This document shows positions 25,248 to 31,567 of a stretch of DNA of 32,538 nt, in pieces. The notes under the pieces are model-generated. The model was not told where the DNA came from. It ran no database searches and worked only from the letters and a program-made list of their open reading frames with translations. Position numbers and translations under genes: made by a program. Position 1 is the stretch's first letter. Every line of letters begins with the position of its first letter. Source of the DNA: an uncultured Prevotellaceae bacterium (GTDB lineage Bacteria > Bacteroidota > Bacteroidia > Bacteroidales > Bacteroidaceae); assembly GCA_902770195.1 (NCBI GenBank), contig CACXSA010000037.1, positions 1 through 32,538 of the forward strand. Reading direction: 5' to 3'.

Positions 25248-26909
25248 ATGAATAAAAAGATATATAGTCTGATGTTGGGCCTGCTGACCCTGACGGGGTT
25301 GCTGACAGGCTGCAAGAGCGACAAGGACATCGTGTTCGACCATGAGCGTCAGCAGTTTGAGACTCGTGCCGACCGCATCCTGCTGGAGTACATAGTACCT
25401 TTCGGCACCACGCCAAAGGAGGAAATCTATATCATAGGTGATTTTAATGGAGGCGAGGAGGCTATTGGCAATGAAGCGTACCTGCTGACCAAAGCAGAGA
25501 AGAGCGATGCCAAGTGGGGTGTCTATCTCGACCCTTCTACTTTCATCGGTGGCAAGACGTTGGCTGACGGATTCGCCTTCTACTCAAAGACTCAGGGAAA
25601 GGAATTTACCATCACGGGCGAGGAGGCCATCCATTTCGACAATCCTGCCGTGGGTACCTTTACCAATGTCTGGGGACAGCGCTGGGAGGCTTACTACTGG
25701 GAAGGCGGCGAGGCTCCTGAGCCTGAGCACGATGGCTTCTGCGTCTATGTGGATGACCAGACGGGCTGGGATGCGCTGACCCTCTATATGTGGGGTGACG
25801 TCAACAACCTGAACGGCGACTGGCCTGGCATGCAGGTGACGGGTACGTGGAACCACGACGGCACCACTTGGAAGTACTTCGACTTCGGTGAGGAGAATAC
25901 CGGACTGAACGAGAACCTCATCTTCAACAATGGCGGTGCAGGTGCTCAGTTGGCAGACTTTAACTTCACCATCGACCGTAATATCTACCTGCGCATCACC
26001 GCTGACGGCGTTGAGGAGATTTCTCCGGAACCCGCTGTGACGCATGACGGTTATGCCTTGTTCGTACTGAACCAGTCGAGCCAGACCGAGTTGGCACTCT
26101 ATGCATGGGGCGATGCCGAGGCATTCGGAGGATGGCCTGGCATGCAGCCTACGGGTACCCAGGTTATCAACGGCAACGAGTATATCTACTTTGACATGGG
26201 ACAGGCTAACACTGGTCTGAACCTGAACCTCATTCCCAATAACAACAATGGCGGCGTACAGTGGGAAGGCAGTGACCTTAACTTCACCATCGACCACGAC
26301 ATCTACCTGCGCATCTTTGACGGTGGCTATGAGATTATCAGCAAGGACTATCAGCCCGGCGACACACCAGGTCCCGGTCCGGATCCTGAGCCTACTGTAG
26401 AGAAGGTGATCATTGCAGTGAAGAACAGCGTAGGCTATGCTAATCCTCATCTCTATGTGTGGGGTGACAGCGAGGCTTGCGGTGGCTGGCCTGGTGCTGC
26501 TCCCGTGAAGATGACGGACAACGGCTGGTGTCTCTTCGAACTGCCGGAGAACGGTACCTATAACCTGATTCTCAACGATAACGGCAATGGTCAAGTGGAC
26601 GGTCCTGCCGTATTCACCGCAGGAAGCCATTTCTACGATGTCAACACCACATGGGTAGAGTCACCCAACACGGTGACCATCCTGAATAATGCAGGCTATA
26701 CCGATCCGCGTCTTTATGCCTGGGGCGACGGTGAGATCTACGGCGGCTGGCGCGGCATCAAGCCCACCAGCAATGAGAATGGTGCCCTGGTATTTCCATT
26801 GCCTAACGATGGCGGTACCTACAACCTCATCCTCAACAGTGACAGTGGTGGCCAGCAGGACATTTCTGCCGTGGTGGCCAACCAGAGCTATCAGTTCACC
26901 GCTAACTAA
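25248..26909 (+). CDS. SusE/SusF-like surface lipoprotein with four CBM26-like modules
   Basis: A 553-residue lipoprotein (lipobox LLTGC, Cys22) expected at the cell surface. After an N-terminal domain (about 25-150, with EEIYIIGDFNGG) come four tandem starch-binding-like modules. Each opens with a WGD motif and a nearby Trp: LYMWGDVNNLNGDWPGMQ (179-196), LYAWGDAEAFGGWPGMQ (284-300), LYVWGDSEACGGWPGAAP (402-419) and LYAWGDGEIYGGWRGIKP (489-506). The last has WRG in place of WPG. A Pro/Gly-rich linker (369-383) splits them two and two. The motif resembles CBM26. The job is to hold starch near the amylases and SusC. It starts 30 bases after the susD gene and ends nine bases before the first GH13 gene. 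Confidence 0.87.
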   Translation: MNKKIYSLMLGLLTLTGLLTGCKSDKDIVFDHERQQFETRADRILLEYIVPFGTTPKEEIYIIGDFNGGEEAIGNEAYLLTKAEKSDAKWGVYLDPSTFIGGKTLADGFAFYSKTQGKEFTITGEEAIHFDNPAVGTFTNVWGQRWEAYYWEGGEAPEPEHDGFCVYVDDQTGWDALTLYMWGDVNNLNGDWPGMQVTGTWNHDGTTWKYFDFGEENTGLNENLIFNNGGAGAQLADFNFTIDRNIYLRITADGVEEISPEPAVTHDGYALFVLNQSSQTELALYAWGDAEAFGGWPGMQPTGTQVINGNEYIYFDMGQANTGLNLNLIPNNNNGGVQWEGSDLNFTIDHDIYLRIFDGGYEIISKDYQPGDTPGPGPDPEPTVEKVIIAVKNSVGYANPHLYVWGDSEACGGWPGAAPVKMTDNGWCLFELPENGTYNLILNDNGNGQVDGPAVFTAGSHFYDVNTTWVESPNTVTILNNAGYTDPRLYAWGDGEIYGGWRGIKPTSNENGALVFPLPNDGGTYNLILNSDSGGQQDISAVVANQSYQFTAN

Positions 26910-26918
26910 TCTGCAACG

Positions 26919-28307
26919 ATGAGAAAGACAATATTATCACTCGGAATCCTTGCCACAGTGCTGCTCATGACAGCCTGTGGCGGGGGCTCTCCTGTCAGCC
27001 AGCGCATAGACTGCACGCAACCCGTCAGCGACGAAAACCGTGTCATCTATCAGATGAACGTGGGTGCCTTCACTCCCGAGGGTACCTTCAAGGCGGCCCA
27101 GCAGGGACTCGACCGACTGGACACCTTGGGTATCGACATTGTGTGGCTGATGCCTATTTATCCACGTGGTGCTACCATGCACAGCCCCTATGCCTCGATG
27201 GACTTCCGTGCTGTCAATCCTGACTATGGTACGGTGGATGACCTGAAAAGCTTTGTAGCCCGTGCCCACGAGCTGGGCATGAAGGTGTGGCTCGACTGGG
27301 TTCCTAATCATGTGGCACAGGAGAATCCCTGGGTAGAGTCCCATCCGGAGTATTTCACCAAGGATGCGAAAGGTCAGATGATCCATCCGCACGGGTGGGG
27401 TGATGTGCTGGAGCTGAACTACCAGGACGAAGGACTGGTTAACGAGATGAACAACTCCATGAAGTTCTGGGTAGAGGAGTGTGATGTGGATGGTTTCCGC
27501 TGCGACTACGTGTCGAGCCCCACCATCTCTGTGGCGTACTGGCAGGATATCATCGCCCAGTTGAAAAGCCTGCGTGCTGACAAGAAGGTGGAGATGCTGA
27601 GCGAGACGGATATCACCGACCGCTTTAACCAGCGTATCGACTCCTGTGGATTCGACTATGACTATGCATGGAATTTCCAAGGCTCTATGGCTCATTGGAG
27701 CCGGGAGCAGTGGAATGCTGACTCGCTGAAGCGGATTTGTCTGCGGTTCCTGGACAAGTCATCCAAGGTGAAGAACCGCCGTATGGTTTATCTGACTAAC
27801 CACGACCAGAATTACAATGACGGCGGACATACCCTGAAGGACTTCTATGGCGATAATCGCTATGGGCTGACCGTGCTGGAGTTTACCTTCTATGGCATGC
27901 CGCTTATCTATAACGGACAGGAGATTGGCGACCCCGACACGCTGAACTACTTTACCGATGCCAAGGTGAAGTGGCAGCAGGTGGACCGTAAGATGCAGAA
28001 CACCGTGCGCACGCTCATCGCCCTGCATCACCAGCAGCCCTCGTTGGCTGCCGATGCCCCTGTGGAATTCCTGACCACCAGTCAGCAGGATGTGCTGGCA
28101 TGGAAGCGTGGACCGGTAGTTGCAGTTGTCAACTTCGGGGCAAAGGAGGTTCAGAGCCTCATTGCTGATATGCCTGCAGGTAACTATGAGCAATGGCTTG
28201 ACAGCAAGACCATTGGTGAAAAGATTGACATACAGTCCGTTTCCATGGATAAGTCACCGACTATCCGGTTGGAACCCTTTGGATATGCGGTTTACGTATT
28301 ACAGTAA
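26919..28307 (+). CDS. GH13 alpha-amylase-type lipoprotein (SusG-like role)
   Basis: A 462-residue lipoprotein (lipobox LMTAC, Cys20) with the alpha-amylase barrel starting at VIYQMNVGAF. The catalytic triad is Asp196 in DGFRCDYV (nucleophile), Glu229 in EMLSETDI (acid) and Asp296 in YLTNHDQN. DWVPNH near 126-131 is conserved region I. It ends with a short C-terminal beta domain (WLDSKTIGEKI...) and has no binding module. As a lipidated amylase next to SusE/F-like and SusC genes it probably cuts starch at the cell surface, the job of SusG. A terminator-like hairpin follows it, so expression may drop before the next amylase gene. It is closely related to that neighbour, which suggests duplication. 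Confidence 0.92.
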   Translation: MRKTILSLGILATVLLMTACGGGSPVSQRIDCTQPVSDENRVIYQMNVGAFTPEGTFKAAQQGLDRLDTLGIDIVWLMPIYPRGATMHSPYASMDFRAVNPDYGTVDDLKSFVARAHELGMKVWLDWVPNHVAQENPWVESHPEYFTKDAKGQMIHPHGWGDVLELNYQDEGLVNEMNNSMKFWVEECDVDGFRCDYVSSPTISVAYWQDIIAQLKSLRADKKVEMLSETDITDRFNQRIDSCGFDYDYAWNFQGSMAHWSREQWNADSLKRICLRFLDKSSKVKNRRMVYLTNHDQNYNDGGHTLKDFYGDNRYGLTVLEFTFYGMPLIYNGQEIGDPDTLNYFTDAKVKWQQVDRKMQNTVRTLIALHHQQPSLAADAPVEFLTTSQQDVLAWKRGPVVAVVNFGAKEVQSLIADMPAGNYEQWLDSKTIGEKIDIQSVSMDKSPTIRLEPFGYAVYVLQ

Positions 28308-28360
28308 TATATGCTTCATCATGGCATAACGAAATTGCTGTATTTTAAAGTTAGTAGAGT

Positions 28361-28394
28361 GGCTGGCTGCTCTGTGAAGAACAGCCAGCCTTTT
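28361..28394 (+). terminator. Intrinsic terminator between the two GH13 genes
   Basis: GGCTGGCTG (28361-28369) pairs perfectly with CAGCCAGCC (28382-28390), 12-base loop, followed by TTTT. No TAnnTTTG promoter is seen between it and the next ATG at 28423, so it may act as a partial terminator that lowers expression of the second amylase. Confidence 0.8.
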
Positions 28395-28422
28395 CCAAAT
28401 AATAAAAAAGAAATTACTATAT

Positions 28423-30366
28423 ATGAATAGACTGATACTTGCTTTTTTCATTTTCATCATCAGTAGTCCGCTCTTTGCCGACTATGTCGATGACATCAAT
28501 AATAACGCTACCAAACGAGCAGAGAGCTGCCGTGTCATCTATGAGATGAACGTGGGCTCCTTCTCCAATGAGGGAACTTTTGTGGCTGCCCAAGCCAAAC
28601 TGGAGGAACTGAGGACGTTGGGCATTGACATCGTATGGCTCATGCCTGTTTATCCCCGTGGCGGAGGCATCAATAGCCCCTATGCTCCCACCAACTTCCA
28701 ACAGACCAATCCCAGTTACGGAACTGTTGCCGACCTGAAGGCCTTTGTCGCCCGTGCCCATGAGTTGGGTATGGAGGTCTGGCTCGACTGGGTACCTAAC
28801 CACACAGCCACCAATGCCGAGTGGGTCACCACACACCCGGAGTATTATGGGTGGAATGGTCAGCAGGAGTTCCGTCATCCTTCAGCAGGCGGCATCACTT
28901 ATAACGATGTTTGGCAGTTGAACTACTACAATACGGATTTGGTTAATGCTATGAACAATGCGTTGAAGTTCTGGATAGACGAGGCCGACATTGATGGTTA
29001 TCGTTGTGACTATATATCCAGTTCGCAGATACCTGTCAGCTATTGGACTGAGGCTATTTCGCTCATCAAGAACTACAAACCCGGCAAGACCATTACCTTC
29101 CTGGGCGAGGCTGATATTGCCCAGGATGTAACGAAGCTGAAAGCTGTTGGCTTCGACTATGACTATGCCTGGGCCTATCAGAGTAGTTTGGTCAGCTATG
29201 GCAGCACAGGTGTTTATGCCGCGCCTTTGAAAACGAGTGCCGACAAGATGCTTTCGGCATCCGGGAGTGTGTCTTTCAGCCGTATGCTTTATCTGACTAA
29301 CCACGACCAGAACTGGAACGAGAGTAAAAAGACACTCACTGAGAAGTACGGCGTGAACCGCTACCCCCTTACCGTGCTGGCCTATACGCTCTATGGCATG
29401 CCCCTCATCTACAACGGACAGGAGACGGGCGGCAATCAGGCTCTCAACTATTTCGAAGACACCAAGATTAACTGGACCACCAAGGATGCCAAGATGTGCA
29501 ATACCATCCGCACGCTGACAGCCCTCAAACATGCCGTACCCGCACTGGGTGACAAGGTGGGCGTCAACTGGGTCACTGTTTCTACCGGTAGTTCCAACGT
29601 GCTGGCCTTCACCCGCAAGGTTTCCCACCCTTCGGGGGGGACGGAAGAGGGGGCTGAAGTACTGGTTGTACTCAACATGGCGACTACTCAAACTTCCGCT
29701 ACGCTTACAGGACTGACCGCAGGAGCCTGGAGCCAGTGGCTCACCAGTGAGACCATTAGCCAGGGCACCAGTCGAAAGCAACTCTCCTTCTCTGCCACCC
29801 AGAGTCTTACGCTCGAAGCCAAGGGCTACCGCGTCTTTGTGAAGGGAACTTTCTCTGATGAGGAATTACCAGACCCCGAGGTCTATACACCTACACTGGA
29901 CAATGTCGATGAAATTAGCATCTTCTTCGAGACGGCCACCGAGCGTGACTACGCCATCTGGGCATGGGGAGCGCTGGGCGGTGGCGAGGCCTACTGCATC
30001 AATACCTCTTGGCCGGGCGATGCCATGACGCTGATGGGACAGACCGACACAGGACGCTACATCTATAAATATACGCTCACCAAGGTGAGCGATGTGCCTG
30101 CCAACCTGATTATCTCTTACAATGGTGGCAACTCCAAAATTTACGATGGCGTCGGCTTTGTCAACCACGGCTACTATGTCGAGGGCAAGAGCACACCCAC
30201 ACAGGTTATCACCACTACAGGCATACAGGAGTTAAGAGGTGAGAGGTTAGCACAGGGAGGTGATTACTACGATCTCAGCGGGCGAAAAGTTGCTACGGCA
30301 GAATCCAGTTCGTTACTCCCGAAGGGTATTTATATCCGGGGTGGCAAGAAGTATGTAATGAAGTGA
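28423..30366 (+). CDS. Secreted GH13 alpha-amylase with starch-binding module and sorting tail
   Basis: A 647-residue exported amylase. Signal peptide: MNRLILAFFIFIISSPLFA, cut near residue 19, no lipobox. The barrel carries Asp196 (DGYRCDYI), Glu229 (TFLGEADI) and Asp295 (LTNHDQNW) and aligns throughout with the preceding GH13. A CBM26-like module follows at about 494-588 (IWAWGALGGGEAY, then SWPGDAM). The C-terminus (600-647) reads YYDLSGRKVA and then KGIYIRGGKKYVMK, like the C-terminal tails that send proteins through the type IX system in Prevotella and Porphyromonas. Residues 400-412 are an insertion that the paralogue lacks, coded by a GC-rich hairpin sequence. It may thus be exported or surface-attached by a different route from its lipoprotein sister. 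Confidence 0.9.
   Translation: MNRLILAFFIFIISSPLFADYVDDINNNATKRAESCRVIYEMNVGSFSNEGTFVAAQAKLEELRTLGIDIVWLMPVYPRGGGINSPYAPTNFQQTNPSYGTVADLKAFVARAHELGMEVWLDWVPNHTATNAEWVTTHPEYYGWNGQQEFRHPSAGGITYNDVWQLNYYNTDLVNAMNNALKFWIDEADIDGYRCDYISSSQIPVSYWTEAISLIKNYKPGKTITFLGEADIAQDVTKLKAVGFDYDYAWAYQSSLVSYGSTGVYAAPLKTSADKMLSASGSVSFSRMLYLTNHDQNWNESKKTLTEKYGVNRYPLTVLAYTLYGMPLIYNGQETGGNQALNYFEDTKINWTTKDAKMCNTIRTLTALKHAVPALGDKVGVNWVTVSTGSSNVLAFTRKVSHPSGGTEEGAEVLVVLNMATTQTSATLTGLTAGAWSQWLTSETISQGTSRKQLSFSATQSLTLEAKGYRVFVKGTFSDEELPDPEVYTPTLDNVDEISIFFETATERDYAIWAWGALGGGEAYCINTSWPGDAMTLMGQTDTGRYIYKYTLTKVSDVPANLIISYNGGNSKIYDGVGFVNHGYYVEGKSTPTQVITTTGIQELRGERLAQGGDYYDLSGRKVATAESSSLLPKGIYIRGGKKYVMK
29620..29658 (+). repeat. 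In-frame GC-rich micro-insert in the GH13 gene
   Basis: A stretch coding for VSHPSGGTEEGAE is absent from the neighbouring GH13 paralogue, where AWKRGP runs straight into VVAVVNF. It contains CCCACCC-TTCG-GGGGGG (29624-29640), a stable UUCG-capped hairpin. The stretch is unlike its surroundings in base composition. Confidence 0.55.
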
Positions 30367-30379
30367 AAGTAATTTTTAA

Positions 30380-30402
30380 TTTTGCTGCCACCCTGCTACC
30401 AA
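30380..30402 (+). repeat. Copy 1 of the TGCTGCCACC element
   Basis: TTTTGCTGCCACCCTGCTAC then CAA at 30380-30402, just after the GH13 stop. The first 18 bases are identical to the left arm of the inverted repeat at 31039-31118. Confidence 0.7.
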
Positions 30403-30429
30403 TCTTCTATCTACTACGAACCTACTACG

Positions 30430-30477
30430 AACCATCTTCCTTGTTTGACCTACGTCAAGAAGATGGTTTGTTTCTTT
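30430..30477 (+). terminator. Terminator of the sus operon
   Basis: AACCATCTTC (30430-30439) pairs with GAAGATGGTT (30459-30468), with an inner TTGAC/GTCAA stem (30445-30449/30454-30458), followed by the T-rich TGTTTCTTTC. It lies 63 bases after the second GH13 stop. Confidence 0.75.
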
Positions 30478-30494
30478 CAAAAATAGGGAAAAAA

Positions 30495-30526
30495 GTTGGT
30501 GTGTGCGCACACAATTTATAATTTTG
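30495..30526 (+). promoter_or_regulatory. Orphan promoter with 14-bp palindrome between -33 and -7
   Basis: TAATTTTG (30519-30526) matches the -7 TAnnTTTG; GTTG (30495-30498) stands exactly 20 bases upstream as a one-mismatch -33 box. Between them is the perfect palindrome TGTGTGCGCACACA (30500-30513), placed like an operator. No protein gene follows for a kilobase. Confidence 0.5.
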
Positions 30527-30532
30527 CATTGT

Positions 30533-30835
30533 CTAAAGCGAGAACAGGCTGCACCTCAGCATAAGAACAAGTTCTTCTGCATTCGGTTTGCACTGTCCTT
30601 GCATCGTCAAAAGACAGATAAGCACTGCCAAATGACAAAAAAAGATTGTTTCAAGGATTAAAGTTAAATTGGTTTTAGGTTATGATTATTTTTAATTATG
30701 TAGTAGTTTCGCTTGCTAACAAAGCCATCCATATGATGAAGAAATAAAGATGACTGCAAGCTTGTTTTTGGTTGTTTTTAGTTAGTAAATAAATGAAGGA
30801 TGCGCTCGTGATGAGTGCATCCTCTTCATTTTCAG
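30533..30835 (+). ncRNA. Candidate non-coding transcript of about 300 nt
   Basis: The stretch runs from the orphan promoter to a strong terminator and has no ORF beyond about 20 codons. Its 5' part holds the palindrome AAGAACAAGTTCTT (30563-30576) and four TGCA motifs (30550, 30578, 30589, 30600). From memory, GAACAGGCTGCACC-like sequences occur between genes in other Prevotella genomes, so this could be a dispersed repeat. Transcription is inferred only from the flanking signals. Confidence 0.35.
30792..30830 (+). terminator. Terminator closing the orphan transcription unit
   Basis: GGATGCGCTC (30798-30807) pairs with GAGTGCATCC (30813-30822) with one G-T pair and a five-base loop; AATGAA/TTCATT (30792-30797/30825-30830) extends the stem after a two-base bulge. 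T-rich bases follow. Confidence 0.75.
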
Positions 30836-30867
30836 GGTCATCCCTGCTGCGCATTACGCTAATGCAG

Positions 30868-31034
30868 TCGATACCCCAGCCTTATTCGACAATAACCCTG
30901 CCTTAATCGTCAATAACCCTGCCTTATTTCCCAATAACCCTGCCTTATTTTCCAATAACCTGCTTTAATCGTCAATACTCCAAGAGTATTTTTAATTATT
31001 CCAAGAGTATTTTTGATTACTCCGAAAGAAAAAT
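30868..31034. repeat. 21-bp tandem repeat array, about eight degenerate units
   Basis: Units begin at 30868, 30889, 30910, 30931, 30952, 30972, 30993 and 31014, a period of 21 with one step of 20. The core of the first half is CAATAACCCTGCCTTA; later units drift to AATACTCCAAGAGTATTTT. Because 21 is divisible by three, the minus strand stays open and spells seven-residue repeats (YWKIRQG, YWEIRQG), which explains a spurious 68-codon ORF there. There are no spacers, so it is not a CRISPR array. Confidence 0.85.
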
Positions 31035-31038
31035 AAGA

Positions 31039-31118
31039 TTTTGCTGCCACCCTGCTGCCACCAATTTTTCCTTTAAATAGGGCGTTTGACGCTATTTGGT
31101 GGCAGGGTGGCAGCAAAA
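31039..31118. repeat. Large inverted repeat of the TGCTGCCACC element
   Basis: TTTTGCTGCCACCCTGC at 31039-31055, continuing to CACCAA at 31064, is mirrored by TTGGTGGCAGGGTGGCAGC at 31096-31114, continuing to AAAA at 31118. The arms match except for a three-base bulge. Inside is a smaller imperfect hairpin (AAATAGGGCGT/ACGCTATTT). T-rich sequence follows on the minus strand, so it could end leftward transcription. Confidence 0.8.
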
Positions 31119-31216
31119 TTAAAAAAATAAAATATTACGGGATTCTTATATGCCATCGTGTTGGAGACATTCCCATTCTAACCTAGCTCTTCCCTCCTTC
31201 TCCCTCCCATTGTTGG

Positions 31217-31267
31217 TCGATAGTAGCTTAATAGATGTTCGATAGTTGTTCGTTTGTTGTTCGATAG
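31217..31267. repeat. Three TCGATAG motifs at exact 22-bp spacing
   Basis: TCGATAG occurs at 31217-31223, 31239-31245 and 31261-31267. The two later copies share the longer context GTTCGATAGTTGT. No further copy follows. Confidence 0.6.
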
Positions 31268-31370
31268 TTGTCCGATATATGAACGTACAACAGACGGATA
31301 TCAAACGAAGTTCTATCGTACACATATAAGGGCTGCTTTTTGGGAGCATCGAAGGAATACAGGCTCTATA

Positions 31371-31446
31371 TCAACGGCAACGGCTCATGTCAACTACCAC
31401 TACGCTGACAGAGTCTGTACGGTTTTTTCTTCTTTCGCACGTACAT
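31371..31446 (-). pseudogene. N-terminal remnant of an IS transposase (IS1634-like)
   Basis: Reading leftward from ATG 31446, and skipping one A in a run of six, gives MYVRKKKNRTDSVSVVVVD followed by MSRCR and a stop at 31371. The pattern M(F/Y)VR-KK-N-S-S-VVVVDKS is what I remember from the N-termini of IS1634-type (IS4 superfamily) transposases in Bacteroidota. As it stands the frame is broken after seven codons and again at the stop. The rest of the transposase (normally over 400 residues) is not recognisable in any frame up to 31100. The promoter just upstream is intact. The call rests on pattern memory and needs a database check. Confidence 0.45.
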
Positions 31447-31450
31447 GTTG

Positions 31451-31482
31451 CAAAGGTACTGAAATAGCCCTTCGTCACCAAA
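31451..31482 (-). promoter_or_regulatory. Consensus promoter facing the transposase remnant
   Basis: On the minus strand TTTG (31482-31479), 20 bases, then TACCTTTG (31458-31451) match the Bacteroidota consensus exactly. The ATG at 31446 follows after four bases. It could still drive a leftward transcript toward the inverted repeat at 31039-31118. Confidence 0.65.
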
Positions 31483-31539
31483 ATTGAGAATCTTGAATTA
31501 TTATTTGAAGTAATGCCTCTTTTTTGCATAGGTTTTTTG

Positions 31540-31547
31540 TATCTTTG
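31540..31547 (+). promoter_or_regulatory. -7 promoter element of the WYL gene
   Basis: TATCTTTG matches TAnnTTTG, ending 20 bases before the ATG at 31568. No TTTG stands at the ideal -33 distance. Confidence 0.6.
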
Positions 31548-31567
31548 CAGCATCAAATATAAAAAGT

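Larger units (their letters stand above)
30367..31567. other. Gene-poor region with repeats and possible non-coding transcripts
   Basis: About 1.2 kb without a convincing intact protein gene. From left to right it holds an 11-bp perfect tandem duplication CTACTACGAAC (30411-30432), a terminator, an orphan promoter with palindrome, a second terminator, a 21-bp tandem array, a large inverted repeat, a run of 22-bp-spaced TCGATAG motifs and a transposase remnant. The only small ORF worth naming is 30682-30747 (21 residues, MIIFNYVVVSLANKAIHMMK and one more Lys), with no supporting evidence. The region has the look of a mobile-element graveyard. Confidence 0.7.

Noticed and set aside
25584-26630. 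348-codon minus-strand ORF
   Set aside because: It is the shadow of the SusE/F-like gene, whose lipobox and repeated modules are clearly real.
30682-30747. 21-residue peptide gene inside the ncRNA candidate
   Set aside because: Hydrophobic and open, but short enough to be chance; no homology or conservation can be shown from the window.
30868-31034. CRISPR array
   Set aside because: Units adjoin directly with no spacers and drift in sequence; no cas genes are nearby.
30910-31116. 68-codon minus-strand ORF with seven-residue repeats
   Set aside because: The repeats follow from the 21-bp DNA array being divisible by three; no promoter or family match supports a protein.
31146-31349. 67-codon minus-strand ORF
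   Set aside because: Low-complexity translation of the TCGATAG repeat region with no recognisable domain; at most decayed mobile-element sequence.
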